Assembly (NCBI RefSeq): GCF_963576615.1
Contig: NC_088712.1
Coordinates: 54,045,114 to 54,109,113 of the forward strand
Source of the DNA: Watersipora subatra
Taxonomy: Eukaryota; Bryozoa; Gymnolaemata; Cheilostomatida; Watersiporidae
DNA: 64,000 nt
Direction of reading: 5' to 3'
The number at the start of each line of letters is the position of its first letter. Position 1 is the first letter of the stretch. Below the pieces are notes generated by a model. The model saw nothing but the letters and a program-made list of their open reading frames with translations, ran no database searches and was not told the DNA's origin. The translations under genes and the position numbers were made by a program. Shown in pieces: positions 1 to 11,700 of the stretch.

Positions 1-2195
1 GCAGATAATGGTTTGCTGTTTAGAGTATTCGCTTAGCTTTATATTACAATTCTGATCTAGACTTATACTTTAAGCCAGGGAATATATTCTTAAAGTTTTG
101 ATGAATATTCTGGTGCTGAAACATAAATGATTGAGATAAACATAACCCAGAGTTAATACAAGAGAATGAGATTACAACTCCAAATACAAAGTAACACCTG
201 ATATGGTGACATAACTCTTAATTGTATTACATCAACAGGTTGGTTATTTACAATAACTCATTTACATGTACTGATGTACATGTAATCATTTTACTACAAG
301 CATTGTCTTCAAAAAGCATTTGAGTACAGTTATCAAATAATCTACACAGCATTAGCAATTAAAAAATTAATTTTATTGAGTACATACTACTTTTGCTATT
401 CAGATCATATAATTCAAATTTATTCTGCATAAATCTATTCAAAGTCATCCTTTCATGAAAATTTTTTTACTTACGTGAACTTAAACTGAACATAAATTGA
501 TCATTTTTATACATGTATTGTATATTAGGTACTGTTACAGTTCTTAAAAAAGGCTTTTTGTAATTAACAAAAGAAAAGATAATTGTTATAGTAAGAATGT
601 AAGCAAATGGCATTTCCATCAGAAATTTTTTAGATGAATATGGAGAAATTATGTTTTGCATAACTAATCCGAATCCACACAAAACATCAGTGTCGAAATT
701 GCTTTGTTATTTTATTTTATTTTGACTATGTTTTGTATCTAATTTTGCTTAGCTTGTGGGAACTAATTTGATTATTACTGGTTCAGGTACACCTAAAGGT
801 GTTGAGCTATTATATAAGCAATACTGATATTTACCGGCAAAAGTTACTTCTTTACTCTATAAGTCAAACAATTAAAATACACAACTAGCAAAATTCTAGA
901 CAATAATATTAATGGCAAAATGTTAAAATAGCCAATAACAGTTAAGTTACACCCTTACTCGAACGGTCATTCGTGTTTCCTTGCTCGGTCCGTGAGTCAC
1001 ACGGACTGTCCGGCGGAGTCCACGGAGTTGGACAGTCTACAGTCACATGGAGTCCGACTGTCAAAACTCACAGTCTAGGACTGTGAGTTTCGACAGTCAA
1101 ACTTAAGTCATGACAGTTCATAGGTAAAAAGTTTCAGAAGGTGGTGGAAAAACAAGATTCCACAGGCAGGAGAGAGAGAAAAGCTTCTCAGCAGGCAGAG
1201 AAGAAAGGGCTAAGCAGACCCCCGGTAAAAGAGAGAGGCTGAGTTTTTGGAGCTGTTCTCTTTTATAGTTGTCTAGCATGTAGTAAGGCTAGCCTGTGGG
1301 AGTAGATTAAGTGTTAAGGTTTAATGCTTTATGTCAGGTGTGCAAAGATAGCTTGCTTGCGTAAGTCTCCAACTGGTGTACCCGATGCAAACATGTAGGG
1401 TAGAGCACGTGACTTACTCTTGGTGTCTAAGTCGTGTCTAGCTGAGAATGGCAGAACTGTATATGTGTAATCATCTGATTCATCTCCAGTGTTTTTTTGG
1501 TGCTTCTCTTGCAGGTCGATTGACCCATTCTCTGTGATGAATTCCTAAGATCCTGGAGTTTCCAATTTGCTTGTGGTTGCTTTTCCAATTATTGGATCAT
1601 TTGAAGTTTTGAACATCATACTGTTAGTGTGTATTTTGTGGATTGGGTGTGTATTTGTAGTCTGGCTTCATTCCCTGTTTGTATCTTGTCTTGGTGATAT
1701 TTCCATACAACTAGATTACCAACCAAATTTAATAAAATATTAACTTTTTATGCGGAGAACCTTGTGGGAAGAAAGGACAACTCTGATCTTGGAGCTTGCT
1801 ATTCGATTACCTTAGCCGAGGCCAACCGAGTGCACTGAACCCAATGTTTCCTATACATCAACTTGGAAAGAGCTGAAATGAACTCGCTTTCTCTTCTGAA
1901 GACAACAGATTGCGCTGTATCTAACTGAAAATACAACCTACCGGACCCAACAGGATGAAGTGGAAAACAGCTCACTGTTCTCAGCTAAAGCTAACAAAGT
2001 GTACTGCACTTACCACTTACCACTAGCTGAAATAACCCATCAGACTCAACAAGAAAGAACTAAGTTAGTCTTTGCTACGTTGTACTAATGTACTAATATT
2101 CCTTTAGCTGTACTAAGAAAATCCGCAAGTTCCTTCATCGAATAAATGATTTGCCTAATCTTACAAATCAAGTGTCTTTTAAAACAATAAAATAC
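1..2195. other. Left-edge non-coding stretch
   Basis: AT-rich sequence with no open frame of any family I recognise on either strand. It contains a 20-bp stem hairpin at 1056-1098 (one mismatch, 3-nt loop) inside a 960-1130 stretch rich in short GACTGT/ACAGTC inversions. The 1130-1840 stretch has a purine-rich start and a poly(A)-like hexamer near 1731, but no terminal repeat pair was seen that would support an LTR. Confidence 0.4.
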
Positions 2196-2758
2196 CATAC
2201 TGCATATGCGTATAGTGATCCATACTGCATATACATATAGTGATCCATACTGCATATACGTATAGTGATCCATACTGCATATGCGTATGGTGATCCATAC
2301 TGCATATGCGTATATTGATCTATACTGCATATGCGTATAGTGATTCATACTGCATATGCGTATAGTGATCCATACTGCATATACGTATAGTGATCCATAC
2401 TGCATATGCGTATAGTGATCCATACTGCATATGCGTATAGTGATATATACTGCATATGCGTATAGTGATCCATACTGCATATACATATAGTGATCCATAT
2501 TGCATATGCGTATAGTGATCCATACTGCATATGAGTATAGTGATCCATACTGCATATGAGTATAGTGATCCATACTGCATATGCGTATAGTGATCCATAC
2601 TGCATATGCGTATAGTGATCCATACTGCATATGCGTATAGTGATATATACTGCATATGCGTATAGTGATCCATACTGCATATACATATAGTGATCCATAT
2701 TGCATATGAGTATAGTGATCCATACTGCATATGCGTATAGTGATATACGTATATTGCA
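2196..2758. repeat. 25-bp minisatellite array, about 22 copies
   Basis: The unit is close to catactgcatatgcgtata plus gtgat with c/t variants; units begin every 25 bp (for example 2221, 2246, 2271). Since 25 is not a multiple of 3, the frame cycles through Asp/His/Tyr/Met/Gln-rich peptides every 75 nt; these open frames are not genes. Copy variants repeat 200 bp apart (see findings). Confidence 0.95.
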
Positions 2759-3119
2759 TCACAATTATGGCATTTAGCTTAATAGTAGTTGTTTGATTTA
2801 TTTACCTACATAAAAATTCTCATAGCGTATTTATAAAAAGCAATCATGTAATAATTAAGTTAAGTTATACAAAAAATAAGCACAATTAATGTCTTTGTAA
2901 AATCGCAAATAACTAAGAACAACATTTATTCTATTAACAAAACTATTGATTGACTTTTTAAAATAAGTGTTAACAAACATGGAACAGAAAAGCCATAATA
3001 AAATTCTAGTAGCTAATAACTGCAAAAATAAATGCCTTCAATATTTAATACCTTTTAAAGCATGCTCTCACTTATAGTTTTTTTTGACTGCTTGATATAC
3101 AATTAAATATAATCTAGAC

Positions 3120-3340
3120 TTTTCCTATACACATACGATGAAGTGTTGTGGTTATAGTCATGCAATGTGTACATTTGCATTACATAGTCGCATCATATAG
3201 TGTGCTGTAGTAAATAGCCATACAATATAATATGTTGCAGTTCATAAGATACAATATAATATGCTGAGTTACCTAATTGATGTTCAACATATGTAGTGTG
3301 TGATGGTATATAATCATACAGTATAGTGTCTCACTCTTGC
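3120..3340. repeat. Degenerate left remnant of the 28-bp minisatellite
   Basis: Decayed copies of the catacaatatag-type unit found at 4975-5440 occur on this side of the LINE remnant as well, for example around 3220-3262 and 3315-3332. The array probably predates the LINE insertion. Confidence 0.6.
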
Positions 3341-3366
3341 TGTCAGCCGTTTCGACAATGTCTGTC

Positions 3367-4875
3367 TTATGAGTTAGGCTTTATCGATGACTTCCACGCA
3401 GCTCGGTTTTCTGTCTCCTTTTGATACAAGTTTGTGTCTAGTTCCCTCAACTTTGTGTTACGCTTCGCTACATCTTTGTGTATCAGTCTGGGTCCTGATT
3501 TTTCTTTCCTTCTGGAGTTGTGAATATAATAATTGTCTTGGTAATTGCTCATGACTCATCCTGTGCACATGTTTCAGCCATCTTAGGCCATTTTTTATTA
3601 GAATGTCTGCCACGAATGATAGGCCAGCCCATTTTGGGATTTCAGTGTTCTTGACCTTCTTTCCAGGTGAGATTCATTATGCTGTCGTATGTAGTTGTCT
3701 CAACATGGCTGTGTGCAGCCTCTTCACTCGCGTTTGGTATAAGCCTACTGTCCAGGTCTCAGCTCCTTATAGTAGGGCTGTTAGGATTACAGCTCTGTAT
3801 ACCTTACACTTGGCTCGGATGGTTACATCCTTGTTCCTCTGCAAGCGGTTTTGAATTTTTTCAAATTAATCACTGACAGTTTTAAGTCTGTGACTGAGCT
3901 CTTTATCAATCTTGACATTACTGGATACAGTACTACCCAAGTATCTGAAATCTGTACAGGGTGTGGGTGGCTTGTTGTCTATTAGAATGTCTGTAGAATC
4001 AGATGGCAGATACAAAAGCTTTGCAGGTTGATACAAACATTCTGTTTTCTTTGTTTATCTTCAGGTTGAACTTTAATGTCGCTCTTGCAAATGGAGCTAT
4101 AAGCAGTTGCATGTACTCAGCTGGGTGGGCAACCAATCTTGCAAACGGAGCTATAAGCAGTTGCATGTACTCAGCTGGCTGGGCAACCAATCTTGCAAAT
4201 GGAGCTATAAGCAGTTGCATGTACTCAGCTGGCTGGGCAACCAATCTTGCAAATGGAGCTATAAGCAGTTGCATGTACTCAGCTGAGTGGGCAACCAATC
4301 TTGCAAATGGAGCTATAAGCAGTTGCATGTACTCAGCTGGCTGGGCAACCAATCTTGCAAATGGAGCTATAAGCAGTTGCATGTACTCAGCTGGCTGGGC
4401 AACCAATCTTGCAAATGGAGCTATAAGCAGTTGCATGTACTCAGCTGGCTGGGCAACCAATCTTGCAAATGGAGCTATAAGCAGTTGCATGTACTCAGCT
4501 GGCTGGGCAACCAATCTTGCAAATGGAGCTATAAGCAGTTGCATGTACTCAGCTGGCTGGGCAACCAATCTTGCAAATGGAGCTATAAGCAGTTGCATGT
4601 ACTCAGCTGGCTGGGCAACCAAATTGCTCTCATCCGCGGACATCATCTCACTGACAAGAAGCTTGGATGCGCCTGAGAAGAATTTGAACTGAAAGACTTC
4701 GAAGAGGTTGACGATGTATCGTGTTTGGATGTAGACTCCTTTGCTGTTCTTTAAAAGTGACTTCAAGCATAGCACCTAGATGTAGTGAAAAAAGGGTTGG
4801 TGCCAAGACACAGCTTTGTTTGACACTATTTTCTGTGAAAAACTTCTCTGAAGCATGACATGCTTAGACTATTTG
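3367..4875 (-). mobile_element. Decayed non-LTR retrotransposon (LINE) reverse-transcriptase C-terminal region
   Basis: Conceptual minus-strand translation in several frames gives familiar RT blocks in order: SVKQSCVLAPTLFSLHL (about 4830), GVYIQTR and SADESNLVAQ (degenerate F/YADD region, about 4620-4720), RYLGSTVSS (about 3930), KCKVYRAVILTALL (about 3790), LIKNGLRWLKHVHRM (about 3590), and the terminal Arg/Lys/Asp-rich block ending at the stop at 3367. Frameshifts and stops separate the blocks, so it is a pseudogene copy. The clade is not assigned. An expanded 54-bp repeat sits within it (4084-4623). Confidence 0.8.
4084..4623 (-). repeat. 54-bp x 10 tandem array within the LINE reverse-transcriptase remnant
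   Basis: Ten near-identical 54-bp units, read on minus as LVAQPAEYMQLLIAPFAR. One unit equals the segment that normally follows the RT active site (ADD..LVA.....LQ.L...FA). Because 54 is divisible by 3, the array is open on both strands. Only scattered substitutions separate units, so the amplification is recent compared with the surrounding LINE decay. Confidence 0.95.
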
Positions 4876-4974
4876 AGCCCACATTCCCTAATGCAAAGAT
4901 CTTATCAGGTCTTAATAAAAACGAGGTACAATGCATATTTTGTTCTAGACATTTATCCAATTTGTTATGTGCAC

Positions 4975-5440
4975 ATACTATACAGTGTACTGCGGTATAT
5001 GCTCATACAATATAGTATACTGCGGTATATGCTCATACAATATAGTATACTGCGGTATAGGCTCATACAATATAGTAGGCCTATACTGTGGTATATGCTC
5101 ATACAACATAGTATACTGTGAGATATAATCATACAATACAGTGTACTGCGGTATATGCTCATACAGTATAGTGTACTGTAGTATATAATCATACAATATA
5201 GTGTACTGTGGTATATGCTCTTACAATATAGTGTACTGTGGTATATAACCATACAATACAGCGTAATGCGGTATATGCTCATACAGTATAGTGTACTGTA
5301 GTATATAATCATACAATACAATGTACTGTGGTACATAATCATACAATATATTGTACTGTAATACATAGTCATACAATTTAGTGTAGTGTGAAACGATCAC
5401 ACAACATAGTGTAAGGTGATACATAAAATATTTCTCATAA
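4975..5440. repeat. 28-bp minisatellite array (main block)
   Basis: The unit is close to tatgctcatacaatatagt plus atactgcgg, about 16 copies, most divergent at the right end. It resumes at 5784-5900 after a Helitron-like insertion. The ORFs rich in Tyr/Ile/Leu/Cys across it are repeat artefacts. Confidence 0.92.
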
Positions 5441-5444
5441 TTTG

Positions 5445-5783
5445 TCATCGTTGTATACGTCCAGCTAAAGCTATTAATCTCAAAATAAAGAATTCTATTG
5501 CAGATTTGATCTCAGAACCTCCCATTCACCAGTCCGACACCCTACCAATTTAACCACGCGACCATGATACATTCACTAGGTGATATAAGTCACTATATGG
5601 GAGAAAATGCGCTAGCTTCCGGTCACGCGGCAGTCATGAGAAGCCATAGCTCTTATTGATAAGCTTACTCAAATTATTCATCGGCAATGTACTAGGCTAA
5701 TAACAAGTGGGAGGCAACTCTTATTACCTCTGATTGTTTAGAGCTGATTTTTAATACCCAGGCAACGCCAGAGGCACAGTTAG
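5445..5783. mobile_element. Helitron-like non-autonomous element with tRNA-like insert (copy 1)
   Basis: Interrupts the 28-bp minisatellite. The right end reads accc.ggcaacgcc then cacagTTAG|T, the degenerate 3' hairpin and CTRR|T terminus shared with copies at 56401, 58011 and 63574. Internal shared parts are gatttgatctcagaacct (an inverted B-box-like segment) and ggctaataacaagtgg. The left border is approximate. Confidence 0.6.
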
Positions 5784-5900
5784 TCATACAATATAATGTA
5801 CTGCGATATATAATCAGTTTAATGTACTGTGCTATATATTCATACGATATAGTGTAACGTGTTATATATTCATACAATATAGTGCAGTGCACAATGCTAT
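5784..5900. repeat. 28-bp minisatellite, right remnant
   Basis: Four decayed units (catacaatataatgtactg and variants) continue the array beyond the Helitron-like insertion. Confidence 0.7.
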
Positions 5901-6037
5901 ACAATCAGCCTGGAGATCATGATACATTCTCTCAGCATGTTCAAGCAATCTCAAATTCATCTGAATGAGCAAGGCTGTAGTGATATTTCTGCTTTTCCAC
6001 TTCAAGTACATATTTTCTTTTAGGTTGTATAGTATAC

Positions 6038-6116
6038 AACTAGCATGATCCATAATATAGTGGTATTTAGTATACCATGTACACTAAATACCACTATATT
6101 ATGGATCATGCTAGTT
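6038..6116. repeat. Perfect 33-bp inverted repeat hairpin
   Basis: The left arm 6038-6070 and right arm 6084-6116 are exact reverse complements separated by a 13-nt loop. No ORF is nearby. It could be a tiny foldback element or a replication-generated snapback. Confidence 0.95.
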
Positions 6117-8729
6117 TTCAGTCGAATATAACAATTTCGCCAACAAATTTTATTTCAAAACATTTCTTCTGAATACAGCTAATTTTTCTGTTGCATTTAC
6201 CTGGACTAAGCGAGAAAAGAGCTTGAGGGCTTACTAGGATTTAACATTAGCCATTCTATTAAATGCTCCGTTACAACCATAGACCTATTAACTATACCAT
6301 AGACCATATTAACAACCATAGACCTATTAACTATAGTTAATAGGTTTATGGTTACAACATATTGGCAGGGTTGTGACCACTGGAAGAAATGTAACAGCGC
6401 ATTTATAAGTATTCACTGATGCCCAGATGTAAATGCATCGCTGTGAATTTTTACCGAGATACCAATGTATGTAGATGCATTAGCAGTGTACCAACTATAG
6501 TGAGCATGTCACAGGCATGCAGTATAATGGCATCGTGTACTTTTGCTGCCAAGTGTTGTGCTTGTTGGTGTTTGTAGCATGAAAATGCATTTAATTAAAA
6601 TGTTGATTGACATGGCAGTTACAGCTCTAAATCGAACACTTTGCAGAACACACAGCTCATGATTACAAGTTACAAGAGTTTTCTCAAGGGCTGGAATCAG
6701 CACTGTCAGATTTATTTGCTTATCCCACCATTAACACAGCTAATCATGAGCAGGTAGGTACAGGAATCAATCAGCAAAAGTAGACAACTCGGATTGCCGA
6801 CAACCTTGCTATATGGCACAGCAGGGAAAACTTACATTTTGGTGAACAAACAATATTGACTGTTTCCACAACCTTGACTAATATTATATTAGTCAAGTAT
6901 ATTAGCAATACACTTCCAAAATAGAGTCTTAAGGAAATTTGCCAGCCAACCTATGACCAACATTCTGTTCTATATCGCACAAACTAGTTTTGCTTATACA
7001 AAAACTTGTTGGCCGATGTACAAATTTGCCAAGTGGATCGCACTGCACAAGCCATGTGAGCTTAATTGAGACGCTCATGCTAATTAGTTGTTCAAAGATA
7101 ATTACCCAAGACAAGTCTCCATTTCAAAAGACATATTTTTCAAACAGCTACACAACTGACAAATAAGGATTCAGATTATAAGGACCAACAGGAAGTTGTA
7201 GCTAACAAATACAGTCACTGTTAGCGGCTATAAAACACTAATTCCTTGCTTTAATCTAACGGATGTTAAATTGATTGAGAGATGGAAAAATACAAACGGA
7301 TGCATTTGGATGACTTGTAACGCATTTCATTTAAACAGTGTCATTGCAATGACTTTCTAGCCTTATTGTAACACCATTTACATGAAATTTATGAGTAACA
7401 TGATAGGAGTGAAATGATAGCGTTATGCCTCTGCATTAACAAGAAAGATGTTGATTCGAGATCCTATATTTTACAGTACAAGAAAGACAATGATACTATA
7501 CAGAATTGCAAGTTTTGAACTATGTTTGTCCAATTTCTATACATGAAATGGTTCTGTTATGATTTGGGGCTTGAGTTGAACTTGTAATGTTTTTGTATGC
7601 TCACAACTCCAAACAAGAACATAACGGTTTCAACGAAAGTCCTGAACCATGACAAAACCCAATATTAATAAATTGATCTATTTCATTAGAGTACTAATAT
7701 GAAAGTATCAGAGCTGCTCCTGATGACCCTAATTATTTTATATACAGCGAGTGCAGCATCGCAAGAGAGCCAGCAATCCAGGGGAGCATGTAATTTAGCT
7801 GAGCACATCTTTTGTGTCCATACTCTAAAAATAAACAGAAATGACAATAGAGATATCAATAATACTTGTATTGACACACGATACATATGACATTAACTCT
7901 TTCACTGCAACAGTAACTTTTTCTACCAGAACATAATTAAACATTCTGCTAAAAATTAATTCTACATTCAAATAAATTGTCACAACATTTAAGCCACAAG
8001 ATTTGTGAAAAATATACTTTAATACCAAATAAATTTGCATTAGAAATTACACCAATTTATGACATTAAAAGCCACAAATGTGTTGCAGATAGGACTCAGA
8101 CACTTCTTCCCTACTTCCATGAGAATGTCCGGCTCAGACAAATTATCCATATTACTACAGCTTACAGCATTGTTATTACTGTTAAAAATATGATAATTCC
8201 TCTCAGTAGTACTATTGTTTAATAAAAGTCACAAGTCCATTGATCTGCAATTAGTGAAACCTGTGTAGCTGTACCAGACTGGTCATTGATAAGAAGAAAT
8301 TGCAACATGAAAATATTACAAGTAATATTTTCAATTAGCAAGTTTGCTAATTAGAAGTTTGGTGCAAAGGCTGGTAAAGCAGTATCACATGGCTCTTGGC
8401 CATACGCCAACACTGAGAGTTAGAAGATAATTAAAAAACAAATTATAATTGACTGACTGAGAACTTTCTAGTAAAGATATACAGGTTTTCAAGGCCAGTC
8501 ACAAACTTGCAAGAGTGTGCATGACTGTCTGCATGAGATTTAGGCTAGCAATGCAATTTCCACCAAAAAGGATGTACATACTCAAGAAGTCTGACAAATT
8601 TACACACTGAAAGCAAATTATTCTCTACAATGAATGATTCTGAAAGAGACGGCCTACTGAAGGCCACCAGAGAATAGCAAACAAAAGAATGGCATAGAAC
8701 CAACTAATTTCAACATTAAACTTTTTTAC
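6117..8729. other. Intergenic sequence downstream of the hnRNP U-like gene
   Basis: AT-rich with no recognisable coding exon. It contains an imperfect hairpin at 6314-6353 (19-bp arms, one mismatch) flanked by partial direct copies of ccatagacctattaac. Several open frames of 60-80 codons (for example 7699-7890) have no family features. Confidence 0.4.
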
Positions 8730-8735
8730 TTTATT
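8730..8735 (-). promoter_or_regulatory. Candidate poly(A) signal of the hnRNP U-like gene
   Basis: AATAAA on the minus strand, 63 nt past the stop codon, the first canonical hexamer downstream. It would give a very short 3' UTR; longer alternatives cannot be excluded. Confidence 0.55.
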
Positions 8736-8797
8736 CTACAGAAATTGTCATATAAACAAAAACAGAAGCAGCAACAGACATTTAATATTACCAACCT

Positions 8798-11700
8798 TTA
8801 TCTGCCGCCATATCCTCCATAACCGTGGCTCCACGAAGATCCACCACCGTGTCCACCACTCCCCCAGCTACCACCACTACCATAGCCGCTACCTCTATAC
8901 AACATAAGTCACCAACATAATCACATTTCCAAGCAGCAATTAGTTTTGTTATTCCTAAAATATCTTACTATTTAGCAATTTATATTTAGCTAAATGTTAG
9001 CCAACTAATAGATGCAAGCAAGATGTAGAAATTTCTAAAGCTATGTTAGCGAATACATCAACTGCTGGAACAATCTGTATGAAATCTGGTTTTCAGCAAT
9101 CGATCATATAATATTTCTATAAATTTTTCTAGGATGGAATTTACTAATTCAGTTGTCAGTACTGATTAATTTTATTACACTGTTAAGTGTACAATACCTG
9201 CAGCTATGAAGCGCCAAATGTTGGTGGAGGATAAATATGTGAGCAAAATGTTATGAAACTTTTTCTACTCTAATAAATATAGAAAGTACCAGAACAAAAG
9301 ACAGACTATGGATACGCATACTATGTTCTAGCTATCATTGCTGTCACAATTATGCTTGTACAAGTGATTGCCGTGCTAGCATAATTACATACCCCTGGTA
9401 TCCTCCTTGATTGTAACCACCTTGTCCATAGCCACTGCCCCATCCCCCTTGACTTCCATAGCCTTGATTCCCTCCATAGCCTCCCCAGCCACCTACAGCC
9501 AACAAATAATGCTCAGAATTTCTCAGTTAGAAAGTAGCAGGTTAGCAAACAGCTAAGATGTCAACGTTTGTTTAAAAGATGAAAAACTAAATTTATTCAT
9601 TGACGAGTAAATGGATGAACGAATCAAATGGTATTGGATCAAGCGTTTGTAAATTTAATATCTTTAAAATCTTGCATTGAATGCTACTGTCAGTTCAAAG
9701 ATTACAAGTGCCTGAAGACCAGCACTTGCTAAACTAGTTTCTATCCATTGAGTTATTTCATCAATACTTCTTTAAATATCTATTGAAAAAGCCATATGAT
9801 AGCGTCATATGACGAGTTCGTTCATCAGATTCAAGATGTTAATTCTGTGCAAGGTTAATTGAATAATCTCAGTACATTTACCAAAATTATTCAACTTTTG
9901 GAGAATTTCCAATGAAACTGCAGAGGCCTTAATTACATTTGCCTCGCAGTTGTCAAATAAAGCCAAATTTTACCGATTTTCTAGCAAATAAACAGCTTCG
10001 AAACCGCCAATGACTCCATTATAAACTTGTATGACTGCTACTTTTTAATACATGTAATAAGAAAACTGGCACTTCTTACATAATGTGAACCAAGTATTCA
10101 GTTTTGCAACGATTTTTTATGCAAAACCTATCAAAGAGACAAAATACAGTAGACGCTCTTATAACGTAAATTCCAAATAACGCAAAAAAATTATGCAAAG
10201 TATTTGCTTCGAAATACGTAAAAAATTCTATATGACGTTAAGTATCAAGTAGGGGCAACTTCTCATATAAGAATTGAAAGGTAACATAACATATCTTCCC
10301 GCACTCGTGAGAAAAACGCCGTACAAATAGTGTTATATTTATTATAGATACAACTTCCATGACATTTTGGTTCGTCGACAAAACAGAGAATAGGTACCTG
10401 AGCAATTGTTAATAAAAACTTAAATCGATCGATTGGTGCAGGTGTTACAGCGTTGGTCTACCAATCTGAATGTCACGAGTTATAGTTTATCAAAAGTTAT
10501 CTTTTATTCTAACCTTGACCCCCTGGATACAGATAGACGACGCACAGGGAGACACATCACTTTTTATAGTAAAAAATATTGGTGTTTTGCTTCATTGTAG
10601 ACATACCCTATAAAATAATCAGTATTAGCTTTACTTTGCTGTCTAGAAAAAAATAAACAAATCGTTGTAAATGGACGGTGAATATGCGCACTCTCATCAA
10701 ATAATCGTAAAATTACCGCAATCATAGTTTATAAAATCAAAGAAGTTGATCAGAAAAAGAGACAAGTTGTCGACGCTCACTAATAATATTACAGTTATGA
10801 TACAGCCAACAAAAGTTGAAACTAGTTTTTTCTCTTTTTGTATGGCAAAGGGGTGAGTTTGGAGAAATCTAGGAATGCATTAGGCAATTTACATGTATTT
10901 TACAGTTTGTATAACGTAAATGTTTCCGGAACGAATTATTCATGTTGTAGGAGCATCTAATCTATATTTCATTTAACTCTTCTAGCACTAACTTTTTATG
11001 CGCATTTGTCAAAAACATCCGCCTTTGTTTCCCTTTTTATTTTTTTCCCTACTTTTTGTATGACGAAAAGATCTTCCCTTTTTACTATCTTTAACGATAG
11101 CAGTTCATCAACTATACATGATATATGCAATGGATTCCACATATCTAATTGTTAAACTTGTACTGCAGAATGCTGTTTAATCTATTCTACTCACTAGTAT
11201 GAAATAAATCTAGTAGGCTTCAAAACATGACTCAAACAGAAAAATAACTTAGGATAGCAGAAGTATGAATCAAGTCTTAAAGTAAATGTCAAATAATCGA
11301 GAAAACTGGACGGTACAAAAACACATTTTTTTTACAACAAAAGGGATCTCTGCAAACACTGTTATACAGAAAGATCTGCTTTTCTTACCTCCTTGGCCTC
11401 CCCAGCCACCACCCTGGCTACCGTATCCACTTTGGCCATAACTCTTCCCATAGCCTCCACTTCGGTAGCCGCCTGGTCCACCCTATGGTAAATCAGAACG
11501 ACACAGTTCAGGAAAAGAAGTATGAGTGGAAAAAGGGTATATGATACAATAGTAAATCTAACAAATTACCAACCATTGTTATGCAATTACTGAAGGAAGC
11601 AAAAACATGAGTAGGCAATATTAATTAAGAGAGGATATGAAGGACATGTAGATGAGACTTACCTTTGGATAAGGCCCACTATAGCCGCCAGAACCTTGAT

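Noticed and set aside
1130..1840. Possible solo LTR
   Set aside because: Some LTR-like features (purine-rich start, AATAAA-like hexamer), but no TG...CA ends with a target duplication and no partner copy in the window.
2085..2762. Overlapping open frames (up to 225 codons) rich in Tyr, His, Met and Gln
   Set aside because: They follow the 25-bp repeat through all three frames; the peptide has a 25-residue period imposed by the DNA repeat, with no start context or neighbouring exons.
4003..4692. Plus-strand 229-codon frame with Ser/Cys/Met-rich 18-residue repeats
   Set aside because: Antisense shadow of the 54-bp array in the LINE remnant; open only because 54 is a multiple of three.
2196..5900. 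Regularly spaced short repeats considered as a CRISPR array
   Set aside because: Units are contiguous without unique spacers, there are no cas genes, and the DNA is clearly animal.
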